Origin: Phytophthora colocasiae
Lineage: Eukaryota > Oomycota > Peronosporomycetes > Peronosporales > Peronosporaceae
Direction: 5' to 3'
DNA: 64,000 nt
NCBI GenBank assembly: GCA_018806915.1
Contig: JAGKQI010000098.1
Location: forward strand, 930,001 to 994,000
Below the pieces are notes generated by a model. That model saw nothing but the letters and a program-made list of their open reading frames with translations. It ran no database searches and had not been told where the DNA came from. This document shows, piece after piece, positions 29,684 through 43,100 of the stretch. The number at the start of each line of letters is the position of its first letter. Position 1 is the first letter of the stretch. The translations under genes were made by a program, and so were the position numbers.

Positions 29684-32600
29684 ATGGCTTCACATGGAAC
29701 TACGAGAGGAGGACGTCGGGGACGCGGTGGTCACAGTATGGCGACACGTCAGTCGAAGCGTCTTCAAGGTCTTCCGCCTGACGAACAACCCGACTTGGAT
29801 GCTGTTCAGAAGGCGGCACGCGAGAAGAGGAAGGCTGCACGTGAAAAGGAAGCAGTCGAGGAGGTGAACGTCCCGGAACCGGCGGTCGAAGACCAGCCTG
29901 CTGCGGAGCCTGAAGCCCAAGAGACACCCGATGTGTCTGGCGAACAAGGTTCTGAGGAAGGCCCGTCCGAAGCTGAAGCTTCTGGTGACGAGGTGGCCAC
30001 TGCCCGTGAGGGTGGTGATGAGGCGTCTGAGGGAGGCGCCGATGTGGTTGAGTCCCCGGAGGTCATTGACTTGTGTTCTGAGTCGACGACTTCTGGGAAG
30101 TCCGTGGGGAAGTGAAGACGGAACCCGGACTGGTTGATGAACGTGTCTCGAAGACTCCAAAGTCCGAAGACACTCCGATGTCTGATGACATGCCGATGAA
30201 GTCCGAAGATTCTCTGAAGACACCGTCTGATGAGTCTGGGAGGGCCGATTCGCTGGATGGAGAACGTGCCCTGAAGTACGTACGCCGTGAGTTCCGCCGC
30301 TGGAGGGACATGGACGCTGGAAGAGTTGTTCCGCCGAACGTCGAATACGCCTGGCGAACAGCGAAGCCTGACGCAAATGTCTTTCAGAAGGCTGCGGCAG
30401 CAACGGGCGACTACATCAAGTGGCGGTGTTCTTCAGTATTTCCGGAAGACATGTGGATATCGGAGTTCTGCTTGAGGCGCCATAGTTTTGGCCGAATCCA
30501 AGACTTGTCGTACGTCGAGATCTCGATGAATACTCTGACGGCACCCGAATGCGTTGCTGTGCTTCAGACGATGCTGTATGAAGCGGGATTTGAGTTCCAG
30601 AACCTGCTACCGAGGTGGTCTCAGACCCAAGCGTCTGCTATCTTCGAACCTCAGGTGCGCAGTGTGGCGACGGAGCTTCAGAGCCGACTTGCTGAAGAAC
30701 TGGTTGAGTGGGCCACTGTGACCGCAAGGTCACAGGTTAATCGACTCCCAGAAGACACAAAGGCAGGCGACGAAGCACGTCAAGGCGAAGCTGATGGTAT
30801 ATTACGCGATGAGAAGGCTGACCTACAAGGACGACAGCTGATTATGAGACTCCGGGTGACCGGACTCAGAGTCACACATAGTTCCGACGGGTCCAGCAGT
30901 GGAGAACCGCCGCAGTCAAAGCGCCTGCAGCATGGTCCGCCGCGCCCACAAATCTCGTCGACACCATCTGCGCTGTCGACGCCATCGCTGAGTTCGCTGC
31001 CGGTATACGAGAGTCACTCGGATAGCACTCGCTTGGAGTCTGGTGTGCCAATGTCTGAAGATCGAGGTAGCTCTCTGATGACCGATGCGCCTGTGCCAAG
31101 TGTCATCGGGACCTCGCGTACGTCTGATGACCACTCGTCGGGACTCCAGACCTCTCGTGGAAGCTCCACAGATTCGTCGCTGATGTCCATGAGTCGAGGG
31201 GCGTCTGCGCATATGCCGTTGCCTGTCGGAGGTCTGGCGATGATTGCCCAAGGTGTTGAAGACGGAGGTATGCTCGCCGGAGAGTCTATGGGAATCCACG
31301 TGACACGAACACTGATGCCGGTGAAGTCGGAGCTTGAAGACTTCGAGATGTTGGAAGAGAAGCCGGAGTTTCCAGAAGTGAAGTCCGAGAGACAGTTGTC
31401 TACCAGAGATTCTGTTCACCGGACGCCGGAAGCCCTATCATCGTCCGTCTCGAGTCGTGGGAGAAGCCACCAGAGCAGGCACCAGAGTCTGAAGAGCGAG
31501 GATCACCAGAAAGTGTCTTCCAGACGCCTGAGTTCCGTTGCGTCAAGCCACACACGAAGTTCCCAGAGATCAGGCCCAGCGCAGATCGAACTGAACGCTA
31601 TGCGGCAGCAACAGGAATGGCAGCGTCGGATGGAACAGGAGCAGAAGGAATTTCTGGCCAGAGAACGTCTGGAATCCATGGAGCGTGAACGTCGACGTGA
31701 ACAACGGGAACGTGATACGCGCCAGCAGATCCAGACACTTACCGACCGACTACTTGAGTCTGAGAGCGCCAGACTGGAAGCCCAGAGACGCGCGGATGAC
31801 TTGGAAAAACGTCGGAGTCAAGCGTCAGAGTCCAAGCTCAAGTACCATTCGAAGTCGTCTGAGAGACAGGTGTCCGACGTACAAGTTTTTGGTGAACAGT
31901 TTTCTGACGTACAGCGTCTGGAGTCCGAGTTTGCAGATCGCTGGAAACAACGGGAAGCCGAGGCCGAAGCCGAACGTGCGCGTTGGGCAGACGAGCTGAA
32001 ACGTGACTGGATTTCGCAAATGGAGACCTTACGACAGCGGGTGCACGACGTGGAGTCGGAGCGCGACAGGGAGCGGGAAAGTTCCCAGAACATGCAGCGT
32101 TTCCAGGCCGCAGAATTGAGGAACCTTCGTGCAACATTGTCCCAAGTTCAAGGGGTCGCCCACCCTGAAGTAGCAACTTCAAGTCGGATCTCCGGAGAAC
32201 ATGACCCTAAACCGGCAACCGGACTTCTGGTGAACAGTCGGGATACGGGAGATTGCACACCTGGGGTGAGGGGATCAGAAGGAGTCGCCAGCAGGGGTAG
32301 GGTTACACCCATTAAAACGACGGAGGCCTTCCATACGCCTCTTCCCTTACGGAGAACGACCGACACCAAGCGCGCGAAGGCTGGAAGGTATGGCGCGGCC
32401 ACCGCGGCCGCTACGACGACCCAGACGGCTCAAGCGGCTCCCCTGACCGAGATCAAGACTGAAGTAAGGCGCCCAGCGACTCCCAGGCGCGAAGGACACC
32501 GGAAACCAAGCGAAAGACGCTCTGAAGATGGCCGGGACACTCCCCGAAGGCCTGGAAGACGCAGGAATGATCCAGACCCGGGCGGAAGCTCCAGCGATTC

Positions 32601-33897
32601 AAGCTCGGACTCAAGTGACTCGTCGTCTGATGACTTGGACCCTCCGGAGGTTGTTAACCTGACTTCTGCGTCCCATGGACAAGCTGGAGCGACTCTGTTG
32701 ACTATGAGGCCCTTCATAAACTCAAGTATCATCGGAGAATTTGATCCCCGAGCGACATTACGGGAGCGTGTTCACTGGTGGGAGCGCTTCGTGAACATGG
32801 CATCTCAGGGAGCATGGACGAACAAGACCCGCATACAAGAGCTCAAGCTGAAGCTCCCAGTGTCTGCCAGAGATTGGTTCAACCAGCTTCCGAAGAGCGT
32901 TTCCCGTGACTGGAAGGAATTCTCGTCGGAGTTTCGCAGGCGCTATTGCAAGGCCTGGTCATCATACTCCGAGAGATATTTCACGATGGAAATGAAGAGT
33001 TCCGAGACTCCGTTGGACTTCTTCTACCGCCTGAACTCGGCCGCCGGAAAAGCTGAGGTGGACTTCAGAAAATCCTCCAGACGCCTGGAGAAACACGTTC
33101 TGAGGTACATCACCAAGCTGAAGGACGAGCGTCTGAAGATCGCGTTACAAGGCCGGAAGTTCAGGAGTATCTCGGACTTGGAATATGCTCTGCAACAGGA
33201 CGAAGATGTCTGGCGAACGGCTGATCAGGAAACTACGACCACCAGACATCGGGACTTCCGAGCGGACAATCTCCCACGCGGACAGTTTAAGCCGAAGCGT
33301 ATGGGGAAGACTTACGTCGCCCGAGAAGCAGACCCGAGTGCCTCTGACGATGTCGATGTGGATACCAGAACTCAAGAGAAGGATGCCAGAGCTTCGTCGT
33401 CAGAGCACGATCGCGAGATGTCTGGTGTACAATCTTCGTCTGGTGTACAATCTGCCTCTCAGGCGCCTGGCGGTGCTGATTGGACTCAGACTCTGACAAA
33501 CGAAGTTTATCGGGTCATGGACAACATGGGATGGCGACCGCCGCCCCAGTCTCCCCGAAAATCCTCAGGTCAAGACTTCCAGCAGACACGTCGCGATAAC
33601 TCTGACTACTGGAACAAGTTCTGCGAGAAGTGTCGTCGCTCAGGCCATTTAGAAGAAAACTGCTGGAGAGACATTGTCTGTGACAGATGTCAGGAGAAAG
33701 GTCACCCGAGCAGGATGTGCCGAGTACCGCCGTGTGCGGTTTGCGGAAAGGTGCACTCTGGGAGGCCATTCGAAGACATCAAGACTCTGGAATCCCTCAA
33801 GAAACTAGCCCGCCAAGGTACACTGAAGGACCTGCCGGATCACCTGCTGGAGAAACTCCTGGGTGACGAGGCTGACTCTGGGAAACAGTTAAACTAG
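29684..33897 (+). pseudogene. gag: B1 Gag, one-base frameshift
   Basis: Giant Gag as in A1 (ATG 29684). A G5 run, seen in B2 at 53444-53448, is G4 here (30106-30109). The frame therefore shifts at about codon 142 and stops at 30115, while the rest (30112-33897) is open. It retains VIDLC, the coiled coil, the capsid-like domain (WWERFVNMAS) and zinc knuckles CEKCRRSGHLEENC and CDRCQEKGHPSRMC. The third knuckle has lost its last Cys (GRPFED where B2 has GRPCE). The shift is in a homopolymer, so an assembly error is possible. Confidence 0.85.
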
Positions 33898-33933
33898 CAA
33901 GCCCGTCGGATGGGGATCCGAAACGCGCCGGGC
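33888..33933 (+). promoter_or_regulatory. B1 gag-pol -1 frameshift signal
   Basis: G TTA AAC (33888-33894), gag TAG, 6-nt spacer, then a nested structure: outer GCCCG (33901-33905) with CGGGC (33929-33933), inner TCGGAT with ATCCGA around a GGGG loop (33906-33921). The -1 frame is open from 33876 through pol. Confidence 0.75.
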
Positions 33934-36900
33934 AAAGCACACCCCCAGAGTTATGTGTTCTAGTGTACGTAGGACCGGAGCTGAAAACGACCCAACTTAA
34001 AAATCAACATTGCATGACCGCTTTAGCTCAAGAATCAGCCATGTCTTCAGAAATTCCGCGTCTGAGAGACAGTTCGTCGGACTTTCCGAGAGACTGTTCA
34101 CCGGACTTTCCGAGAGACAATGAACCGCCTCCGGACGACACAATCCAGTTTCGTCTGAAAGACGGGGAATGTTATGGCTGGTGGGAGGATCACTACCCTG
34201 ATCCTGCAAAGCGTGATGTGGTTATGGTGCATGGCGCTGTCAATGATCATCGGACCAAGATTCTCCTGGACACCGGTGCGACTATCAATATCCTGAGTTA
34301 CGACTTTGCGCGTAAGCTCGGACTCAGGCTCAAGTCACACAAACAAACAAGAGTGTCTGGGATGGGAGGAGTTCCGACGTACATCGGCGCCAGTGCTGAG
34401 ATCAAGCTGACTCTCGGACCGAGAGTAGTTTATATTGTTGATGTCTGGGTCGCGAATATCGGCGAAGGTATAAACGTGCTATTGGGAATGGGATTCATGT
34501 TCGCTGCTGGTCTGAGGATCAGCGTCCGTGAGGGACTGGTATCTATGCCAGACGAAGTCGTGGTGATGATGTGCAGCTGGGAGCCTGGTGATCATATCGG
34601 CAGGAACAGGTCCATCAGACCAAGTGAAGCTGTACTTCTGAGACCTGGTGAAGAATTTGTTGTTCGCATTGATTATGGTCCGACGAACCCGCAACGAGAA
34701 GTCGTGTGGGCGGGACGTGGAGACCGTTGGGTGACTCAGCTGATTTATGCAGCCCGGTCATGGCCTGTGGCGGTGCGCGTGGTGAACATTTCTGACAAGA
34801 ATACGTGGGTGAATGAATTTTCTGACGTTGCAAGGATTGTGGAGTATGGATTTTTCCCACGACATGGTCGCTTTGTACGGCCAGGCTCTGCAGCCTATCG
34901 TGACTGGGAAGTTTTGATCCTGGAGAGCACTCCGTCACCAGAGACGAAGAGACGTCTGAAGGCCGAAGCTGACTTGGCGGATGTGATACCTCAACCTCCG
35001 TGTGTGGATCACCCGGTATACCCGTGGCCCACTAAGATCTTACAGCGCCCAAGGCTGGACAATGCTCGAGTACAGTTTGTGAGGCCTACTTCGGTCCCAC
35101 GAACAAAACGAGTTCGTTTCGCTTTGGATGCGGCTACGCAGACAGATGACTGGGTGGATGCCGGAAAAGAGGAGACCCGAGATACCGCTGTGAACACCGG
35201 AGATCTGGAATTGGCATCAGAGCAAAAGACTCCGAATGACTCCGGAAACACGTCTGAAATTTCGAGTAACATTGTCAAGGATGAAGTCACCCTAAGTGTT
35301 TCCGGTGAACTGTCCATGGGAGATGAGGATCCGACAGACTGTTCATGGGACATCCCAATCCAGTGTATGCCAGGCACCCCTGTGGAAAAGCTTCGAGCCG
35401 AGTACGAGCGGTGCATGCGAGTCACGAATGAGGAATTGGATCTGGAACCCGGTGTCTATATACGGGAAGGAACAGAGCTGCTCTCTCAATTACGTGATCA
35501 GCTGGTTATGCTACCTGAACTGGAAGATTTGACTCCTGAATGCGACATTGACAAGGCTGATGTTGGAGTTCCCGGGAAAACAACGCCGGAGATGGAGAAG
35601 AAACTCAGGGACATTCTGAAGTATCATCGGAAAATCTTTCTGGGAGACGGCAATGCCGCACCTGCCCCGGCAAGGGGCGTGGTCTGTGACTTGGACGTGG
35701 GAGATGCTAAACCTGTTGCCCAACGTCCGAGGTCCGTTGCCCCTCACCTGATGATCAAGGTGTACGAACTTCTGAAGAAACTCCTGGAGACCGGACTCAT
35801 CGAGTACTCGACTTCGCCTTGGGCATCACCAATTGTGATTGTCCTCAAGAAGAATGGTGTGGACATACGCATGTGTATTGATTATCGAGTGGTGAATGGT
35901 TTTATCCAGTTGTCGCGTTATCCGTTGCCCCTGATAGACGATCTGTTGATTGGTTTTGAGGCAGCACTGTGGTTTATGAGTCTGGATATGGCGAGTGGTT
36001 TTTGGGCTATTCGAATGACGGAGCGTGCGAGGCTGATCTCAGCGTTCATCTGCCCATTTGGACATTTCCAGTGGGTAAGGATGCCCTTCGGTCTGAAGAA
36101 CGCGCCCCTGGTATACCAGGCGATGTTGGATAACTGCCTGTGGGGGTTCGTGCGACTGTCACCTGAAGAAGAAGCCGACATTGATCCCGATGTGCTGGAA
36201 TTCCTGAAGTTAGAACCTCAGAACTCCGACGTACATGGTCTGATGTCCGGTGAACAACTTCAGAACTCTGATGAACACATGCCAGAGTTTCCGGTGCTCA
36301 CCGACCAAATGACTGTCTTTCAGAGGAACATCCCAGTCCCGTCCTTCATGGGACCGGTACTCGGCCGAAGTTCCTACATTGACGACATTGCTCATGGGGC
36401 GCCCACCTGGGATCAACTTTGTGAAGACTTGAACGCCTTGCTTTTCAGACTCAGATACTGGAACATTTCTGTGAGCTTGCCCAAGAGCGAGTTCGGGAAG
36501 CTGACGATTCCTTATCTGTCGCATGAGATCAGTGCTGAAGGGCTGAGAGCTACACCGAAGATCGTCAAAGGAGTGGAAGAATTGCCGTTTCCGTCGACAC
36601 TCAAGGGAGTACAGAGTTTCATGGGAAGTCTGAATTATTACAACAAGTTTATCGAAGACTTACCGGTGATCGCTGCTGTGCTCTACGAGTTGTCTGATGA
36701 ACAGATTCGTGCTGGTCGAGATTTGGCTCGGGCTAAGGAAGCCTTTGAGATTCTGAAGCGCAAGATTGTCTCGACACCGCTCCTCAGACACCCAGATCGC
36801 ACCAGACCTTTCGTTATTATACCTCATGCGAACCCGTGGGCTGCTTCAGCCGTCTTGGGACAGGAGTACGATGGAGTAATACACCCCGTACGGTTCACTG

Positions 36901-39737
36901 GACGTGTGCTGAATGAGGCAGAACTCCGGTATCACATCGCAGAGAAGGAGGTCATCGCGATTCTCAGGGTTCTGGAGAACTTTCGGGCTCTGGTAAACAC
37001 GAGTCCCGTGATCACGGTGTACACCAGACATTCGGTGTTGAAATGGCTCCTGTCATCCAGTTGGGCTGATGGTCGGAACGTGAAGTGGGGATTGAAGTTG
37101 TCACACTGGAATTTGGAGATTCGCAGGATCCAGCGAGATGAAGATGGTCTCCCGGCTATTCTTGGAGCGGGCATCACACCCCGTGAACACCTCGATGAGG
37201 TCTCTGAAAACCTCATCCCCGTCAAGGGGCGAGTCAAACCTCCAGCACCCATTAGCGTGGAGATGCTAGAGGCTGATTACCGAGGTTGTGTTCTAAGTTT
37301 TGATGGTGCCGCCAAGACATCCACTCGCCTGGGAAGCTGCGGATGTGTGCTCTGGGAGCTCCCGGGGTGGAACATCCTGGAAGCCCAAGGGTTCGCTCTG
37401 AAAGACGTCACTGTGAATGACTCAGAGTACTGTGGTCTGATCAATGGATTGAAGTTAGCTTTGGAACGTGGCATCCGAGACTTGGTGGTTGTCGCAGACT
37501 CTCGTATCGCTATCCAGCAAGCTCAAGGACTGACCAATTGTAATCAGCCGAACCTGCAGCGGAAATTGGCCGAGTTTGAGTCTCTGAAAATCAAGTTCCA
37601 GTCTCTGAAGCTAGTGCACGTGAAGCGTGAGTTCAATCAAGCAGCGGACTATTTGACGTCCAAGACTCTTGTTCTTGGCGAGTCCTGGCAGGTCCAAGAC
37701 CCTGACGAACTGACTCATCTGAAACTGGTGTCCAAGATCCCAGAGAAACTGATGAAGCCTCCCGAATAAATATTTTATAATTTTTATGAAATTTAAATAT
37801 TTGTTTAAAATATATAAATTCTTTATTCTTTAAGAAGAAGTATTTTAATTTAAAAATACTTTAACAATATTTTTTTCTGGATGTCTTCTGAAACTCCAGA
37901 CGATGTTCACCAGACCTCTGGTGAACATGATTGTACACCAGAGATGGATGACCCAGGGCCAGAGTCTGCGCCCCTGCCTCATGCTGCCAAGGTGCTTGTT
38001 GCCATCACTCGTGCACGCAATCAGGAAGAAGCAAACGTACCAGATGACGCGGAGGCTCGTGAACCCATGGGCCCATTGGAGTTTCAGGAAGAACGCTGGC
38101 GGCGGATCAAAGTTCACCAGACTCAGGATGTTCATCTGGCAGAACTCATTAAGTTCCTTAAGGGTGACGTGGGAGATCTACCACGACCCCGAATAAGGAA
38201 ACTGGCCAGGATTGCCGATGATTTCATCTTGGATTCTAGAGGCGTTTTGTACCGCCTCAGCCGTGCTACCAGGGAACGTCCGAGAGACATGGTCGATGAA
38301 CTCAGACTTGTGGTTCCCAGAGACTTGCATGCCGATATGCTGCACTATGCTTATGGGGATTACCAGGGTGCTCACCAGGGAATCAAACGTACGTTCGAAA
38401 AGCTGAGCTCCGAGTTCTACTGGATTGGTATGTACGCTGATGTGGAAAGGTTCGTCAAGGAGTGTATGGACTGCGCTAGTGGCAAGGGGCGTCCCCCGAA
38501 TCCTGGACCGTCGCCTGGCAACATCGAGCCCAGTCGACCTTTTGAAGTGGTGTCCATGGATTTCGTGCCGCACATGCCAAAGTCTGCCAGAGGCAACACG
38601 TTCCTGTTGTTGTTTCAAGACATGTTCTCAGGATATGTGATGTGCAAGCCTATGAGTATTACTACGGCTCAAGATGTCGCTGAGGCCTACGAGGAACGTG
38701 TCTTCCGGAACTTCGGAGCTAGTTCCCTGATACGCCATGATCAGGACCCTGGGTTCATGAGTGAAGTGTTCAGGTGTTTCCGGGATCTCCTGGGAAGCAG
38801 ACAGCGAGCGACTCTGGCGTACCGTCCCCAGGCAAACGGCCAACAAGAACGGTCTGTTCAGACGGTCGTGCGCGCCATCAAGGCCTACATTGCCGAAGCC
38901 GATCAGAGTGACTGGGACGACCACGCCGAGCGTCTGATGTTCGCATTGAACACTTCCTTCGATGCGACCCGTCTAGAAACACCATTTTTTCTGGTGCACG
39001 GATGGGATGCTCACGGGACTGTGTCCGCGATGCTTGGTCCAAAGCCTTCTGGTGTACAAGAGCGCACTGCTTATGAGTGGCGTCGGAAGATGCAGCGAGA
39101 TTACAGCTACGCTCAAGCCTGTGCTGAAGAACTCCAGAAGAAAGCCAAGCGGGAGCGTTCTGAAGAACAGACCCGAAAGTGGAAGAAGTTGTCAGAACGC
39201 CTGAAGTCCGGATTTGCTGTCGGTGATGCTGTGTGGTTATACATCCCCAAGGTACAAACGGGGTTGAGTCGGAAACTCGCACACATGTGGCATGGTCCTT
39301 TCCGGATTGAGGAGATGTTGGATGATTTTCGTGTGAAACTGAAGGTCGAGGACACCGGGTATCGGGTGAACCCTTGGGTTCATATAAGTCGCCTGAAGCC
39401 GAGAGCCTTGTTTCCCAGAAGACCGACTGTGGAACTTGATGTCCATGAGGATGATGACTTTGATGCAGCACTGTTGCCAGAAGACAGTTATGAGCCCAAC
39501 ACCGAGAATGATGAATATGAAGTGGAAAAGATACTTGACACTCGGTGGAACAAGCGTACCAGGACTTCCAAGAGACTTCGCGAATACCTGGTCAAGTGGA
39601 AGGGGTACGACGAGACAGAGTGGCTACCCTTGTCAAAGCTGAACTGTGGCGCTTTGCTATATGAGTTCAATCAGAGCGCACGAGCGCGAGCTCGTTTCCA
39701 AGCAATGCAAGCTGGAGACGATCACTCCAGAGTTTAA
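33894..39737 (+). pseudogene. pol: B1 Pol, split by an AT-rich insert
   Basis: -1 frame after gag; first ATG 34014. Open to 37769: retropepsin ILLDTGATINILS (about 34260), RT with SLDMASGFWAIRM and YIDDIAHG (about 36376), degenerate gypsy RNase H (PHANPWAASAVL), and a second RNase H with FDGAAKTS, SEYCGL and NQAADYL. In the GDSRIA motif B1 has ADSRIA, next to the catalytic Asp. A TAA at the start of the insert (37767) ends the frame. Integrase and chromodomain continue in the same frame at 37881-39737. The first zinc-ligand His of the HHCC domain is Tyr here (HYAYGDY against HYAHGDY in B2). Confidence 0.88.
37767..37878. other. 112-bp AT-rich insertion in B1 pol
   Basis: Absent from B2 at the same place (about 61104). 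Nearly pure A/T in a GC-balanced coding region, with stops in frame and a near-palindrome around AAGTATTTTAA. It replaces about one base, for a net gain of 111, so the downstream frame is kept. No GT...AG ends and no target duplication. Confidence 0.85.
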
Positions 39738-40121
39738 ACTCTAAAACCTATTCTGAAAACTCTGGTGAACAGTGATGTTCACCAGACGATGTATTTCAGA
39801 GATGAGGTGTCTGAGAGACATGCCTTTCGGAAATGTGATTTCGGGAATACGTGACTCCCAGAGATGGTGATTGTTATGTGAATTTGTATGGAGATGATTT
39901 TGTGGTTGTGTGTGTATGATGGAATTTTACAAGTGGATTATGATGATGCTATGAGAAGAGGATTACTGAACGACATGTGAGGATGTTAAAGGAGAAGGTC
40001 GTCGGGGAACTATATTTGGAATTGTTACTACGCTACGATATGCAGACGACTAAGTTGTTCTGGAAGAAGAAGTGTAGTTCCCCGGAGATGTCGCGAAGAG
40101 TACACCGGACTTCTGGCGTAC
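39738..40121. other. B1 spacer between pol and antisense gene
   Basis: 384 bp with no supported gene. It starts with GGTGAACA and TTCACCAG motifs typical of the B family, then a T/G-rich stretch. Nearly the same as 62952-63336 in B2. Confidence 0.6.
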
Positions 40122-43100
40122 TTACTTCAGAGAGACAGGATTTTCGGCGCGTTCAGCGGGCGTCAGAGCTTGTTTCCGGAGATCGGATGGCACGAATTCC
40201 ATCCAGTCCTTGTCGGAAGACGCTGTGGCCCACTGCGTGCGCGCCGGTTCCGCTGAGTCGATAGCTTCAAGTTGCTTGCGCAAGCTCAGGCACTTGGGAC
40301 CTCCGATGTCACGTGCACGTGGGTCCTGCCAGATCCATGGGCAATATTTGTCCGGGACCTTCCAGATACCAGGCTCGAACATGAGCGTCTCCGGGAAATC
40401 CTTGTGCTTCAGAATCTTGGATACTGCCCCTCGATATTGGCGCAGTAAAGATGCACGTCGGAGCCCACGTTCCTTGTGCTGTTCACCGGACAGCAGGTCC
40501 TCGTCGGGATCCATGATCACCCAGTGAGTGCGTTCCCACAGCGCTTGGGCGTGCTTGCGCATGAGAGACGCGAGTTCTTCGATGTCCGCCTGAACCAAGG
40601 GACAGAGGTCTTCACGTCGGTGAAAGTACAGCTCGGTCCGACGGTTCTGGTACATGACGTCCCAGGGCGCTGGCACTTCATCCAGCAGAGCTTGGTATTT
40701 CTTGGAATTCCAACGTTTCTTGAGGCGTGCCAGACTGTGTCTGTGGGGCTCGAAGTCTGGGAACCCTGGAGTCTGCCCGATGGACGTCTTGGTGTCACTT
40801 GTCGGCTGGACCGGAATGCCGTAGTACAGCCACGAAGAACAATGTGTGTCTGGGGCCTCGATCGTCAGTAATTCCTTCGGTGTCAGCGACTTGTACGACT
40901 TGGACACCAGACTTGACTTCAGGAGTTTACCAGAAGGTCGCTTGCCCGAAGAACTCTTAGGCGACTTGGAGTCTTGAGACTTCTTGTCCTTGGAACTCGA
41001 CTTGGGCGAACCACCGGACTTCTTACTCTTGGGACTTGACGTGGAAGTGCCACCGGACTTTGACTGCCTGACTTGGATCGGGATGCTTCGTGCACACTAT
41101 CCCGCTTGGACTTCTTGGTGGGGATTATTGGACCCGAGTCATCCGAGTCGCTGGACTCGTAGTCCTGTGGACGCTTGTTGCCGGCGTGCGAATGATCATC
41201 AGACTCATCGTCGTCAGAGTCATCGCTGTTGCCGCTCGACTTCTCGTCGTCAGACTCGCTGTCGCTGGATGCAGATTCTTGTTCACCAGACTCCTTGAAG
41301 TCCGGGTCCTTCTGAGGGTCATCCTCTGTGGACTCAGGCTCACTGATGGGATATGGGACGTGAGCATCCAGTGCCTCCCAGACCGGTGGCTCCACATCGT
41401 TCTTCCGAAGCCGGCGCAGTTCCTCCTCAGCCATCTTGTAATACGTCTCTGGGACGTACGAAGTCCACGGGTCTGATTCAGCTTGCGCCAGTACATCATG
41501 CTCACTAGCATTTTTACCAAGGGGCGCCCCGTGAACAGGCTGTGGGCGGGCTTGTCCGTGCGCAGCCACTTCATCGCTGTCTCGTAAGAGATGCCGGCGA
41601 GCAGAGCCAAGCGCAAGTCCGGACGAACTTCTTCCCAGACGACTCCAGCCGGTAACATGGTGTGAACCGCGTCCTTCGACACCGGAGACTTGGCGTTCGC
41701 CGGACGTACTGAATCGATACCAGGCGTGTAATTCTTGGGGCGATCCTGAGGAACACGAACCCGATGTTTCCCAGACGGCCGGTTGGGCTTGAGTGGTGGA
41801 GATCCGGAAGATTTGGGCGACCTGGTGGGCGACCCAGACTTGTTCACCGGGCGAGTGCCTGATTTCTCGGGGCCACCCACATGTTCACCGGAGACCTTCA
41901 CACCACTGCCAGCACCCGTCAGATCCAGCACTTTGGTCGATTTCTTGGCCGCTGCTGCTTGATCGGACCGATGTTTAGCCAGACGCTTGGAGAAGTCAGG
42001 GATTTCCGCCTTGCGCTGATCCATTGCAGTCACGTTGATGATGGTGTCCCAGTCTCCTGGCGGCGCCTTGCCCTCTTGGAAGTTCACCAGAAGCTCCCGA
42101 AGACGCACCCAACTGCCGTTCAACTCCCCGTGTTCAAACAGGTATTCCAGAAAACCCCAGGAGTCTGTGGCTGTGGTCGTGGGGCGAGCCTTCAGCAATC
42201 GGACCTCCGCTTGAGAGTCCTCCAGGCGTTCCTCCAAGGCCGACCTCTCAGCTTCCAGGGCATCGATCTGGTCCTGATAGTGCGACGCGAGGTTCTTGGA
42301 CTCCGCGTTCACACGATCTTCGGTCTCGCCAGCAGTACGCCGGGCGTCCAGTACTTCATGGCGCCAATACTGGCAGTTGAAGACCCACTGACGCTTGAGA
42401 TCTTCGGACTCGTTCTGGATAGCGGCCGTGTCCACCAGAGATGCACCGCCCTGAGACTCTACTTGGAGTCGAAGCCGACGGTGAGCGCCAGCCATCTGCT
42501 TCAGGTAACCCGATGTCTTGTACACCCGCTCGGCGAGGCGCTGATGAGGGAGGTGCAAGAGGATTGCCGCCAATTCCCGGAGGACGTCAACGGATCTCAT
42601 GTGCGCCTCAAGACTCATGCGGTTACGGCTGTCCACGTGGGGAACAAGCATCTGACTTTCAGTGAAGTCAGGGATGACACGCTCGAGCTCCGAGATGTCT
42701 GCCGGTGTGAAGCCTTCAAGGCCAACTAATACACCAGGCCCACCATAGATATTCGCGATGTGGTTGCCCACACGGAAGTCCTCGGCGAGCGCCGGAACAC
42801 CAACCAAGAATTGTTGCCCCTCAGGTCGTGGCTCAGGATCCACCCAGTTGGAAGGGACGTCGGACTTCTCTTCGTCCAACAGTTGTAGCCCAGGTCCAAA
42901 CAGATCGTCCACCTCGGCGGTGGAGAGAATGTGGGGGCCTCTGTGAAGCGAAGACAAGACGCCAAGAGTCGAACCCGCAGTAGCGGAAGCCGCCAACGTA
43001 CCAGGTCCGCTCACGTGATCATCGCTGTCAGCAGCATCAACGCCCTGCTTCGGAGCGGCGGACGCGCTCGACTGTGAGGCTGGGGCGCTTGAGCTGCCAC

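Noticed and set aside
33880..33886. GGGAAAC heptamer near the end of B gag
   Set aside because: In B gag it is read GGG AAA C, the wrong phase for -1 slipping, and A1 lacks it. The GTTAAAC just before the stop has the right phase and is conserved.
37767..37878. Spliceosomal intron in B1 pol
   Set aside because: The insert has no GT start or AG end and the uninterrupted B2 copy shows it is an addition.
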